Below are positions 45,811 to 53,533 of a stretch of DNA of 64,000 nt, piece after piece. The DNA lies in the NCBI GenBank assembly GCA_002364615.1, contig DEYP01000016.1, forward strand, positions 124,001 through 188,000. Direction: 5' to 3'. The notes below the pieces were generated by a model. It made no database searches. It was not told where the DNA came from and saw only the letters and a program-made list of their open reading frames with translations. Both the position numbers and the translations under genes were made by a program. How positions within the stretch are numbered: the stretch's first letter is position 1; each line of letters starts with the position of its first letter. The stretch comes from Arsukibacterium sp. UBA3155. Its GTDB lineage: Bacteria > Pseudomonadota > Gammaproteobacteria > Enterobacterales > Alteromonadaceae.

Positions 45811-46584
45811 ATGGCTCAACTAAAACTGGAAAAGCGCGGTCACACAGCGCTTATCACCATGGCAAACCCGCCAGCCAACACCTGGACCCACGCCAGCTTA
45901 ACCGAGCTGCGCGATACGGTTCAAAGCCTTAGCAACGATAAAAATATTTATGCGTTAGTCATCACCGGCGAAGGCGAAAAATTCTTCTCGGCCGGTGCAG
46001 ATTTAAAAGTGTTTGCCGATGGTGACAAAGGTGTTGCCAGCGATATGGCGCGGATTTTTGGCGAAGCATTTGAAACCCTGAGTGCGTTTCGCGGTGTGTC
46101 TATTGCAGCGATTAATGGTTATGCCATGGGCGGCGGTTTAGAAGTCGCATTAGCGTGTGATATCCGCATTGCCGAGCAACAAGCACAGATGGCTTTGCCT
46201 GAAGCGAAAGTAGGTTTATTACCCTGTGCCGGTGGCACGCAGAATCTGGCGTGGCTGGTCGGTGAAGGCTGGGCAAAACGGATGATTTTATGTGGCGAGC
46301 GGCTTAGTGCCGAAAAAGCACTGCAAATTGGTCTGGTAGAAGAAGTGGTACCTACCGGTAGCGTATTAGAAGCCGCGTTGGCGCTGGCCGATAAAGTTGC
46401 CGGGCAAAGTCCGGTAGCGGTAGCCGCGTGTAAGAAACTGATCCAACAAGGTCGCAGTGGCAGCATCAATGCCGCATTACCGTTAGAGCGCGAGTTATTT
46501 GTTGGGTTGTTTGATAGTAAAGATCAGGTCGAAGGGGTGCAGGCCTTTTTAGAGAAGCGTCAGGCTAAGTGGATTAACGGGTGA
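45811..46584 (+). CDS. Enoyl-CoA hydratase (methacrylyl/tiglyl-CoA)
   Basis: A 257-residue crotonase-family hydratase. The oxyanion segments are FFSAGADLKVF and GYAMGGGLEVALACDIRIAE; the catalytic Glu regions are the latter and ALPEAKVGLLPCAGGTQNL. It probably hydrates methacrylyl-CoA (valine) and tiglyl-CoA (isoleucine). The frame is open upstream to 45667 through a palindromic repeat, but ATG 45811 with AAAGGAG 7 bases before it is the clear start and matches family length. Confidence 0.9.
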   Translation: MAQLKLEKRGHTALITMANPPANTWTHASLTELRDTVQSLSNDKNIYALVITGEGEKFFSAGADLKVFADGDKGVASDMARIFGEAFETLSAFRGVSIAAINGYAMGGGLEVALACDIRIAEQQAQMALPEAKVGLLPCAGGTQNLAWLVGEGWAKRMILCGERLSAEKALQIGLVEEVVPTGSVLEAALALADKVAGQSPVAVAACKKLIQQGRSGSINAALPLERELFVGLFDSKDQVEGVQAFLEKRQAKWING

Positions 46585-46589
46585 GCAAT

Positions 46590-47726
46590 ATGAGTACAGA
46601 CGTAGTGTTATATCAGGAACTGACGGCTGACAATGGTAAAAAAATTGCGGTTGCCACTCTTAATTCAGAGAAGTCATTAAATGCGCTGAGTTTACCGATG
46701 GTGGAGTCGTTACTGCCAAAACTACAGGCTTGGAAAAACGACCCGGCTATTGCCATGGTGCTATTGCAAGGCGCTGGCGATAAAGCATTTTGTGCCGGTG
46801 GTGATATACGTGACTTATATCAGGCAATGAAAGAAAGCCCGGATTACTATCACCCCTATGTTGAAGAGTTTTTTACCAAAGAATATACCCTGGATTACCT
46901 GATCCATACCTTCGATAAACCTTTGCTGGTATGGGGCAACGGTATTGTAATGGGTGGCGGTTTAGGCCTGATGGCGGGCGCGTCACACCGTGTGGTTACC
47001 GCAACCAGCCGGATCGCGATGCCGGAAATGGCGATTGGTTTATACCCGGATGTTGGCGCTAGTTGGTTTTTAAACCGAATGCCGCCGGGCTGTGGTATTT
47101 TCTTAGGGTTAACCGGCGCTTCTATCAATGCAGCTGATGCCAAATTTATTCATTTAGCGGATCATTTTATCGAACACGAAAGCAAAGCCGCCTTGGTTGA
47201 TAAACTAATGACGGTGAAGTGGGGCGAAACCATTGCCCTTAATCATCAGAAATTATCCGATGTGTTACGAAGTGCAGAAGAGCAGTGCCGTACCAAAATG
47301 CCGCTAAGCCAGATCCGGCCGCATCAGAGTGCTATCACTGCCCTTAACGACATCAGCAGCCTGCCGCAGGTTATTAGTGCTATCAACGCAATCGAAGGCG
47401 ATGACAAATGGCTGATTAAAGCCAAACAGTCGCTTGCCTACGGCAGCCCGATTACTGCGCATATTGTGTTTAAGCTGTTGCAACTGGGCCAGAGCAAAAT
47501 ACTGGCTGACAGCTTCCGGCTGGAGCTGGGTATTAGTGTCCAGTGTGGACAGCTGGGCGAGTTTCAGGAAGGCGTGCGGGCACTGCTGATTGATAAAGAC
47601 TTAAAACCAGACTGGAAATATAAGCAGGTGGATGAAGTACCTGCAGATGTTATTGAGCTGCTGTTCAGTTCACCATGGCAGGATAACGAGCATCCATTAA
47701 AAGATCTGGGCTTGTTAGATAGTTAA
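46590..47726 (+). CDS. 3-hydroxyisobutyryl-CoA hydrolase
   Basis: About 378 residues of the crotonase superfamily, longer than hydratases, as usual for HIBCH. Key segments are NSEKSLNALSLPMVESL, KAFCAGGDIRDLYQ, WGNGIVMGGGLGLMAGASHRVVT and MPEMAIGLYPDVGASWFLNRMP, the last with the acidic catalytic residues of hydrolases. It releases free 3-hydroxyisobutyrate for MmsB. A GTG at 46581 overlaps the hydratase stop; ATG 46590 has GGTGAG at better spacing, and both are possible. Confidence 0.92.
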   Translation: MSTDVVLYQELTADNGKKIAVATLNSEKSLNALSLPMVESLLPKLQAWKNDPAIAMVLLQGAGDKAFCAGGDIRDLYQAMKESPDYYHPYVEEFFTKEYTLDYLIHTFDKPLLVWGNGIVMGGGLGLMAGASHRVVTATSRIAMPEMAIGLYPDVGASWFLNRMPPGCGIFLGLTGASINAADAKFIHLADHFIEHESKAALVDKLMTVKWGETIALNHQKLSDVLRSAEEQCRTKMPLSQIRPHQSAITALNDISSLPQVISAINAIEGDDKWLIKAKQSLAYGSPITAHIVFKLLQLGQSKILADSFRLELGISVQCGQLGEFQEGVRALLIDKDLKPDWKYKQVDEVPADVIELLFSSPWQDNEHPLKDLGLLDS

Positions 47727-47755
47727 TTTACCAGGACAACTGCAAGGAATTTATT

Positions 47756-48646
47756 ATGGCTAAAGTTGCGTTTATCGGTTTAGGAAACATGGGTGGCCCA
47801 ATGGCTACTAACTTATTAAAAGCCGGCCACGATGTTATCGCCTTTGATTTATCAAAAGATGCGCTGGCACAGATAGCAGCAGAAGGCGCTAAGGTAGCGA
47901 GCTCTGCCAGAGAGGCGGTAGGTCACACTGATTATGTTATTTCTATGCTGCCGGCAGGCAAGCATGTGATTGACCTGTATCTGGGCGAGCAGGGCATTGC
48001 CAGTGCGATCAGCAAGCAGGCGTTGGTCATTGACTGCTCTACCATTGATGCTGAAAGTGCCCGCACGGTAGGTACTGGCCTTGCTCAGCAGGGTATCGCT
48101 TTTATCGATGCACCGGTATCTGGTGGGGTAGGCGGTGCTAAAGCTGGCACTTTGACCTTTATTGTTGGCGGTGCAGCGCAGGATTTTGAAAATGCCCACA
48201 CTGTGCTGAGCAATATGGGTAAAAACCTGTTTCATGCCGGAGCCATTGGCGCAGGGCAGGTCGCAAAAATCTGTAACAATATGCTGTTAAGTATTTTAAT
48301 GGCAGGTACCTCTGAAGCGCTGCAAATGGGCATCAATAATGGGCTGGATCCGAAAGTGTTATCAGACATTATGCTGAAAAGCTCAGGTCGCAACTGGACG
48401 CTGGAGCTGTATAACCCTTGCCCGGGTGTGATGGACAATGTGCCGGCTTCGAATAACTATCAGGGCGGCTTTATGGTTGATTTAATGGCCAAAGATTTAG
48501 GGCTGGCGCTGGAGTCTGCTAAGCAAAGTGGCAGCAACACGCCTTTGGGTGAACTGGCGCATAAATTATATGTACAGCACCAGCAGGACGGTAATGGCAA
48601 ACTGGATTTCTCCAGCATTTTTAAGATGTTGGCTAAAGACGCCTAA
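47756..48646 (+). CDS. mmsB: 3-hydroxyisobutyrate dehydrogenase
   Basis: A 296-residue NAD-dependent dehydrogenase. The cofactor site is FIGLGNMGGPMATNLLKAGH, followed by Asp in AFDLSK, which favours NAD. The substrate signature is DAPVSGGVGGAKAGTL, and the catalytic Lys is in GAGQVAKICNNM. It oxidises 3-hydroxyisobutyrate to methylmalonate semialdehyde, the MmsA substrate, so the valine branch is complete in this operon. CAAGGAA precedes the ATG. Confidence 0.95.
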   Translation: MAKVAFIGLGNMGGPMATNLLKAGHDVIAFDLSKDALAQIAAEGAKVASSAREAVGHTDYVISMLPAGKHVIDLYLGEQGIASAISKQALVIDCSTIDAESARTVGTGLAQQGIAFIDAPVSGGVGGAKAGTLTFIVGGAAQDFENAHTVLSNMGKNLFHAGAIGAGQVAKICNNMLLSILMAGTSEALQMGINNGLDPKVLSDIMLKSSGRNWTLELYNPCPGVMDNVPASNNYQGGFMVDLMAKDLGLALESAKQSGSNTPLGELAHKLYVQHQQDGNGKLDFSSIFKMLAKDA

Positions 48647-48713
48647 GTCTTAATAGATATGCAAGTACTCCGAATGTTTTGGTTAAGTATTTGTTCAGGT
48701 AGTAGGTAATCGC

Positions 48714-48966
48714 TGCTACTGCGTACATTTTTGTCTGTGACACGCCATAAACCGTCCCTGGGGCTCGGTTCCGGCCATCCATGGCCTACAACGGTCTCAG
48801 AAAAAAGTACATCCGTATCCGCTGCTTCGGTGTTCTTTGCGATCTCGATGTTACACTCGAGACAGACGCGGATGTACTTTTTGGCGGACCGTGTTTTTCA
48901 TGGATGAAAAACAGGAGTCTACAGGGAAGTATTTACGACGTGTCCGACGAAAAATGTACGCAGCGG
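48714..48966. repeat. Palindromic CATGGATG-family element, long copy 3, best-preserved fold
   Basis: It dominates the 450-base gap between mmsB and the SDR gene. The outer arms CTGCGTACATTTTTGTC and GACGAAAAATGTACGCAG are near-perfect inverses, continuing into GACACGCC/ACGTGTC. Inside lie three side arms: GGCCAT-cc-ATGGCC (48773-48786); a long arm with AAAAAGTACATCCG paired to GCGGATGTACTTTTT, capped by TCTCGA/TCGAGA; and GTTTTTCA-tgga-TGAAAAAC (48893-48912). Drawn out, it is a cloverleaf. The rest of the gap (48647-48713, 48967-49096) shows nothing else apart from the SDR ribosome-binding site. Confidence 0.88.
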
Positions 48967-49096
48967 CTGGCGGGTTGCCAGGTCACTGCCAAATTAGAAT
49001 TAAGCAATAACAAAGCTTTTAGCTTTGTTTCTAAGAGAAAATAAGCTTACGCGCAGATTAAATGTACATAGTAATCGCGCCTACGGAGAAAGTGGT

Positions 49097-49855
49097 ATGA
49101 ACCTGCAAAACAAAACCATCGTTATCACTGGCGGTGCCCAAGGCTTAGGCCTGGAAATGGCCCGCATGTGCGCCGCTGAAGGCGCCAAACTGGCAATAAT
49201 TGATATGAATGCCGAGCAGCTAGCGGCAGCTAAAGCAGAGCTGTCAGCCAACACCACCGTGCATACCTATAGCGCCAATGTGGCAGATGAAGCTCAGGTT
49301 GAAGAAATTTTTGGCCAAATCGATAACGACTTTAACGGTATCGACGGCCTGATTAACAACGCCGGAATTTTACGTGATGGTCTGCTGCTGAAATACAAAG
49401 ACGGTGAGCTGCAAAGCAAAATGTCTTTGGCCCAGTTTCAGTCAGTTATTGATGTTAACCTGACCGGCGTATTCCTGTGTGGTCGTGAAGCGGCAGCCGT
49501 AATGGTTAAGCGTGGCACTAAAGGCGTTATTATTAATATGTCGAGCGTCGCCCGTGGCGGCAATATGGGTCAGACCAATTATGCGGCATCAAAAGCCGGT
49601 GTTGTGGCCATGACAGTAACCTGGGCGCGCGAATTAGGCCGTTATGGTATCCGGGTTGGTGCAATTGCCCCTGGCGTTATCCGCACCGCTATGACTGATG
49701 CCATGAAGCCAGAAGCGCGCGATCGCTTAGAAAAAATGAAACCGGTAGGGCGGCTTGGTGAAGCCAGCGAAATTGCCCACACCGCCAAATACATTTTTGA
49801 AAACGATTTCTTCACAGGCCGTGTCGTCGAAATTGATGGCGGCATCAGCATGTAA
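49097..49855 (+). CDS. SDR-family 3-hydroxyacyl-CoA dehydrogenase/oxidoreductase
   Basis: A 252-residue short-chain dehydrogenase. The cofactor site is VITGGAQGLGLEMA, followed by Asp in AIIDMN, which indicates NAD. NNAGI and catalytic Ser-Tyr-Lys appear in INMSSVARGGNMGQTNYAASKAG. It resembles the SDR of the isoleucine branch in related ivd operons, which would oxidise 2-methyl-3-hydroxybutyryl-CoA. ATG 49097 with ACGGAG fits; the frame is open upstream but without support. It is last in the plus arm, followed by a terminator. Confidence 0.88.
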   Translation: MNLQNKTIVITGGAQGLGLEMARMCAAEGAKLAIIDMNAEQLAAAKAELSANTTVHTYSANVADEAQVEEIFGQIDNDFNGIDGLINNAGILRDGLLLKYKDGELQSKMSLAQFQSVIDVNLTGVFLCGREAAAVMVKRGTKGVIINMSSVARGGNMGQTNYAASKAGVVAMTVTWARELGRYGIRVGAIAPGVIRTAMTDAMKPEARDRLEKMKPVGRLGEASEIAHTAKYIFENDFFTGRVVEIDGGISM

Positions 49856-49875
49856 GCTGTTGGTTGTTGAAAACA

Positions 49876-49897
49876 AAAAGGCGCCGCGGCGCCTTTT
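49876..49897. terminator. Intrinsic terminator after the valine/isoleucine arm
   Basis: AAAAGGCGCC-GC-GGCGCCTTTT forms a perfect GC-rich hairpin flanked by A and T tracts, 20 bases after the SDR stop. Symmetry allows it to act in both directions, which would also serve the convergent minus-strand gene ending at 49944. Confidence 0.9.
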
Positions 49898-49943
49898 CTG
49901 ATGGGGTGAACTACCTGATAAGAAAGTTTCATCCTATTTAATG

Positions 49944-50414
49944 CTAATTAGTCCAATGTTTTTGCTCGCCTGATACAGAACAAGCAGTTAGTTCTGAATT
50001 TGTATCAGACTCCTCAGATTTGATGTAAATGAGGCTTTTACCCCTGGAAACCCTGGATAAGGACTCAGGGGCATCGCAAGCGAGATAACTGGCTTCTTCT
50101 AACCTGCTTTTTTGCACAATTGAAATGCTGTAAGCGATAGCCAAACTAGCAACGAACCACCCCACTAAAAACACACTGGCATGCCGGTATATAGTATTTT
50201 CACTCTTTCTCAATCCAAGGTATTGAATTAAGCTCAGTGCCCAAAATACAGAAGATAGCAGTAAGAAGCTAATTCCGGAGTCGTAAAAAACTATCTCTTC
50301 TTGCTTTGCTATGGCCTGTTCAACCCGGTATATGTCAAATACCAGGTAACCAACACCTAAACAGGCTAACAAGTTAAAGCCAACAAAGATTATCTGAGCT
50401 GGTTTGGGCGACAT
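49944..50414 (-). CDS. Small multi-pass membrane protein, possible immunity partner
   Basis: A 156-residue protein with predicted membrane helices near residues 6-24, 42-64 and 77-97, then a soluble C-terminal tail with three cysteines and an acidic Ser-rich stretch. I do not recognise a family. Its ATG overlaps the stop of the upstream membrane protein gene (TAATG), so the two are cotranslated. A longer frame to 50453 would overlap that gene further and is not needed. Position and topology resemble membrane immunity proteins that protect against pore-forming effectors, but this is inferred from context only. The stretch is AT-richer than the catabolic genes. Confidence 0.6.
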   Translation of the reverse strand: MSPKPAQIIFVGFNLLACLGVGYLVFDIYRVEQAIAKQEEIVFYDSGISFLLLSSVFWALSLIQYLGLRKSENTIYRHASVFLVGWFVASLAIAYSISIVQKSRLEEASYLACDAPESLSRVSRGKSLIYIKSEESDTNSELTACSVSGEQKHWTN

Positions 50415-51211
50415 TAAAAACCTCTGATGCCTGCACAGGGACCAAATAAGCAAGGAATAAATTGTGGGTTGCGTTCAAGAAAATTAAGGTTGCGATTGAC
50501 TTCATATTTTGCAGCCTCAATATCACTTTTTATTTCTTCAAGCGTATGACCAAGCCTGCTATAGGCTCGGATTAAGGCTTGTGTAGCGCCAAAATGCTCA
50601 TCAATTTTGTCTAAAGCGAAACCAACTAGTACCCCAACTGCTATAGCAGCAATTATAGGTGCAGCGGCAGTGGTACCAATGATTGCGGCACCCCCAACAG
50701 CGATACCGGCTGCTAAACCTGCAATGCTGCTTAGGCCTATTTTAATCAAATCACCGGTAATTGTGCCTAATAGCTCTGATAACAAAGCAGTGTCACGAAT
50801 TATGTAGTCAAAAATTTCAATGCCTACACACAGAACAGCGGTTAATACAAAACCACCTTTTGCAGATTTAATTATGGCCTTTGGTCCTACAGCCATTCTC
50901 ACTACTGTGGGGTGATCTGTTAAATAGCGCGAGCCTTTAAAAATCTTTCTCTCTCCAGGCCGACCTTTAAATACTACATACTGTTTATTAGCATATTGTT
51001 TTATTTTTATCTGTCCGGGAGTGATACCCCCAACTTCATAAATTAGCCGGGCAGCCCATGCAGCATCTTTTGTTGGCCCAATATGTTGGGCAACGGTTTT
51101 TAAATTTCTTTTATATTCAAGATATTCTTTTTCAAGCGCTTCCACCGATAAAACATGAATGATGTGCTCGTTTTGCTGTAATTCGTTTATAAGCTCTTGC
51201 TTTCTATTCAT
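50414..51211 (-). CDS. Glycine-zipper membrane protein resembling membrane-acting effectors
   Basis: A 265-residue protein. Residues 1-115 are soluble with a KQYVVFKGRPGERKIFKGSR and YLTDHPTVVRMAVG segment. A hydrophobic helix spans about residues 120-137. Residues 160-200 form two Gly/Ala-rich helices (GLAAGIAVGGAAIIG and APIIAAIAVGVLVGFAL), and a charged amphipathic tail follows. This order resembles proteins I associate with membrane-disrupting secreted effectors of type VI secretion bacteria, but I could not search. No signal peptide. It is coupled to the small membrane protein downstream and lies 12 bases after the Sel1 gene. Confidence 0.55.
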   Translation of the reverse strand: MNRKQELINELQQNEHIIHVLSVEALEKEYLEYKRNLKTVAQHIGPTKDAAWAARLIYEVGGITPGQIKIKQYANKQYVVFKGRPGERKIFKGSRYLTDHPTVVRMAVGPKAIIKSAKGGFVLTAVLCVGIEIFDYIIRDTALLSELLGTITGDLIKIGLSSIAGLAAGIAVGGAAIIGTTAAAPIIAAIAVGVLVGFALDKIDEHFGATQALIRAYSRLGHTLEEIKSDIEAAKYEVNRNLNFLERNPQFIPCLFGPCAGIRGF

Positions 51212-51223
51212 TAATAATCTTCC

Positions 51224-51955
51224 TTAATCTTCGCATTTTGTGATCAAGTTGCCTTTCGCTGCCCAATATTCAGCCGTCTCAAGGTCTTTATCGCCGACGA
51301 TACCTCGGCAGTAAAAATAGCTGGTTATATAAGAAGCTCTTATATGACCGCTTTGGGCCGCGGTCAAATACCATTTAAAGGCAGCGCTACGGTCAACCGA
51401 GGTAAGGTGCCCTTTGTCATATAGAGTAGCAACAATGAATTGAGAATCTGTGTCGCCTGCCTGAGCCTTCAGTAGCAGATGTTCAAAGTACTTTGCTGGT
51501 TGATATTCGGTGAGTGTCCCATCTGACCCGGTTATAAAAAAGACAGAATCATCTGGTGGGGTAGAATGCTGTTCTGACTTTCTAAACCAATCCATCGCAA
51601 TAAATTGATTCTGACCAACGCCATCTCCTGCCTCATAAGCAATGCCAAGCTCCCACATAGCAAGAGAATGACCAAGGCTTGCCGCTTTTTTAAAATGCGC
51701 CAGCATGTTTTTATTGTTCTGTTGCTTAGCACTCGACATTTTATCGATCAGACCGAGGTAGTAGTGAGCATTTGGGTCTTCAGTTTGTGCTAATTCAGCA
51801 TAATAGTTTTTTGCAACAATAAGATCGCCTGCATAAAAAGCTTGCTCGGCTTTAGTGGCTAAGTCTTCAGAATTTGCTAGAAGTGGGATAAAGAGAGCAC
51901 CTATTGCGAATATTGCTTTAGACATGAAGCTTAAGACAGAATCTTGTATGCGCAT
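51224..51955 (-). CDS. Exported Sel1-repeat protein
   Basis: A 243-residue protein with a signal peptide (FAIGALFIPLLANSED) and at least three Sel1-type (TPR-like) repeats: NAHYYLGLIDKMSSA, GHSLAMWELGIAYEAGDGVGQNQFIAMDWFRK, and DSQFIVATLYDKGHLTSVDRSAAFKWYLTAAQSGH. It is probably periplasmic and binds a protein partner. ATG 51955 or ATG 51925 could be the start; the second gives a tidier signal peptide but neither has a strong ribosome-binding site. It is the first gene of the three-gene unit. Sel1 proteins occur as immunity or accessory proteins beside some effectors. Confidence 0.75.
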   Translation of the reverse strand: MRIQDSVLSFMSKAIFAIGALFIPLLANSEDLATKAEQAFYAGDLIVAKNYYAELAQTEDPNAHYYLGLIDKMSSAKQQNNKNMLAHFKKAASLGHSLAMWELGIAYEAGDGVGQNQFIAMDWFRKSEQHSTPPDDSVFFITGSDGTLTEYQPAKYFEHLLLKAQAGDTDSQFIVATLYDKGHLTSVDRSAAFKWYLTAAQSGHIRASYITSYFYCRGIVGDKDLETAEYWAAKGNLITKCED

Positions 51956-52327
51956 TCAGTTGTTACCTGCCCGATTAGATTACTGAAATTTATATTATTT
52001 GTTTATATTTTGCAAATTAAATGGGCTTTTCTTGCAGGCTTTTCAGGATTTGGCCGACTTATTATTGTTTATTAAGGGGGTTTTAATTAGGGTTAATTGA
52101 AGGGTTTCAGAAAACTATCGCCCATCCGGCAGCGCCGGAGTTGCACCGACAATCACTTTCACAACCAGTGGTTGCTAATGTTTTACTTTGGGAAAGTAAA
52201 AATAATGCAATTTATTCAGTCGATTAAGTATTAGAAGCGCAATTTCAGGGCTTTCTACTATACTTTGCTGGCTCTTTGTTTTTCTCTGATGTGAGCAGTA
52301 ATTATCATTCTTATAAGGAAATTTAAA
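51956..52327. other. 372-base intergenic region with three consecutive hairpins
   Basis: It separates two divergent genes, so promoters for both are expected but none is clear. Three perfect inverted repeats follow one another: CCGGC-agc-GCCGG (52126-52138), CAACCA-g-TGGTTG (52162-52174) and TTTTACTTT-ggg-AAAGTAAAA (52181-52201). The last is a 9-bp stem that could end transcripts in either direction. The rest is AT-rich. No ORF of note. Confidence 0.7.
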
Positions 52328-52777
52328 ATGAAAAATATACTCATCACACTCTCTTTTCTGGTTCTCAGTTTTGCAATAAACGCAAAAGACAGGCTAGAGG
52401 TATATGAAGATTACGATATTGGTAAAGAAATCATGGTGGTAACAACTGTAAAAGTTGATCCCAACATGGGTGACGTTTATTTAGCCGGACTGAAAGACAG
52501 TTGGGTTAAAGCCGTTAAGATCCAAAAAGAGCTGGGATATATTAAAGACTGGAAAATTTATGGCAGCGATATGCCTAACAGCGGCAACTTTAATATGTTG
52601 TTAATAGTTACATTTAACAATAGTGCCGATTTAGAACCCAGCAAGAAAAAATACGATGCCTTTATGAAAAAATGGAGTGAGGCAGATGAAAAAATGTCGA
52701 ACGAAATTTCGGCTAAATACCCCGAGGTAAGAACCATAACGGGTGAATATCAGCTACGTGAGATTATGATGAAATAG
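52328..52777 (+). CDS. Small exported protein of unknown function
   Basis: A 149-residue protein with a signal peptide (ILITLSFLVLSFAINAKD). The mature part alternates beta-rich and Lys/Glu-rich helical stretches (VVTTVKVDPNMGDVYLAGLKDSW, NFNMLLIVTFNNSADLEPSKKKYDAFMKKW) in a way that could fit a ferredoxin-like alpha/beta barrel. I do not recognise the family. AAGGAA precedes the ATG by 7 bases and a good terminator follows, so it is a single-gene unit. Confidence 0.75.
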   Translation: MKNILITLSFLVLSFAINAKDRLEVYEDYDIGKEIMVVTTVKVDPNMGDVYLAGLKDSWVKAVKIQKELGYIKDWKIYGSDMPNSGNFNMLLIVTFNNSADLEPSKKKYDAFMKKWSEADEKMSNEISAKYPEVRTITGEYQLREIMMK

Positions 52778-52844
52778 TTTAGCTAGCCCCTGTATTTTAG
52801 TTATTATTGACCAAATAGGCTTAAACAAATTGTGTTAATAATAT

Positions 52845-52877
52845 AAGCGCCTGACTTCGCTGTTCAGGTGCTTTTTT
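52845..52877 (+). terminator. Intrinsic terminator
   Basis: AAGCGCCTGA pairs with TCAGGTGCTT, with one G-U pair, around a 9-base loop and runs into TTTTTT. It ends the 52328-52777 transcript. Confidence 0.85.
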
Positions 52878-52964
52878 ATTTGTTTAATATCAATTGATTA
52901 ATTTAGACCTAAAGTTTGTGGTAGCTTAACTTTTAAAAATCCGATGCAGAACAGGAATCTATTG

Positions 52965-53414
52965 ATGAAGACCCGTTTACTACTTACCACCTTGTTACTA
53001 AGCTCGGCCGTGCTACTCCCAACCTTTGCCATTGCCATTGCCGATGACAAAGCCGAACTTACCGCCTTACTTAGTGAGTTTTTAGATGGCGCTACCCGCA
53101 ACGATGCGGCTATTCATAATAAATACTGGGCAGATGAGCTGATATATACCAGCTCCAACGGCACCCGTTTTGGTAAAGCTGAGCTAATGCAAGGGGTGAA
53201 CAGCAGTGCCAAGCTAAAACCCGATGAAATAGATACCGTTTATAGCAGCGAAGATGTGCGTATTTTGCAATACGGCGACACTGCTGTTGTGGCGTTTACC
53301 CTGGTAGGCACCTCTGAAACGGAGACCTTGCGCTTTCTAAACAGCGGTACCTTTATTCGCAAAAATGGTAAATGGCAGGCCGTGAACTGGCAGGCTACAA
53401 AGAAGGCGCAATAG
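52965..53414 (+). CDS. Exported SnoaL/DUF4440-like protein
   Basis: A 149-residue protein with a signal peptide (LLLTTLLLSSAVLLPTFAIA). The mature region follows the NTF2-like pattern: ELTALLSEFLDGATRNDAAIHNKYWADELIYTSSNGTRFGKAELM, then YGDTAVVAFTLVGTSE and GTFIRKNGKWQAVNWQAT. Such folds bind small ligands or act as ketosteroid-isomerase-like enzymes; the ligand is unknown. ATG 52965 is chosen because AGGAA lies before it and it gives the best signal peptide; the frame opens 21 bases earlier. Confidence 0.8.
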   Translation: MKTRLLLTTLLLSSAVLLPTFAIAIADDKAELTALLSEFLDGATRNDAAIHNKYWADELIYTSSNGTRFGKAELMQGVNSSAKLKPDEIDTVYSSEDVRILQYGDTAVVAFTLVGTSETETLRFLNSGTFIRKNGKWQAVNWQATKKAQ

Positions 53415-53440
53415 TACATAAGCACCCTCTATAGATATAC

Positions 53441-53496
53441 CATACGGCGGCCGATGATTTGTTGCGCCGCTTTGTATTTCGCTCAGCCCGTATGGC
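53441..53496. repeat. Imperfect palindrome between convergent genes
   Basis: CCATACGG (53441-53448) pairs with CCGTATGG (53489-53496), with an inner GCGG/CCGC pair. It is followed by a T-run at 53516-53520 after GGTATGCCGG. It may act as a terminator for the SnoaL-like gene, but the fold is not clean. Confidence 0.4.
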
Positions 53497-53533
53497 ACAT
53501 AAACGGTATGCCGGTTTTTGTTTACTACAAAGA

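Noticed and set aside
33491-48966. Repeats as a CRISPR array or insertion sequence
   Set aside because: Copies are kilobases apart, palindromic, without regular spacers and without any transposase gene.
48781-49044. 87-residue open frame between mmsB and the SDR gene
   Set aside because: It lies almost entirely within long repeat copy 3 and has no ribosome-binding site or recognisable protein features.
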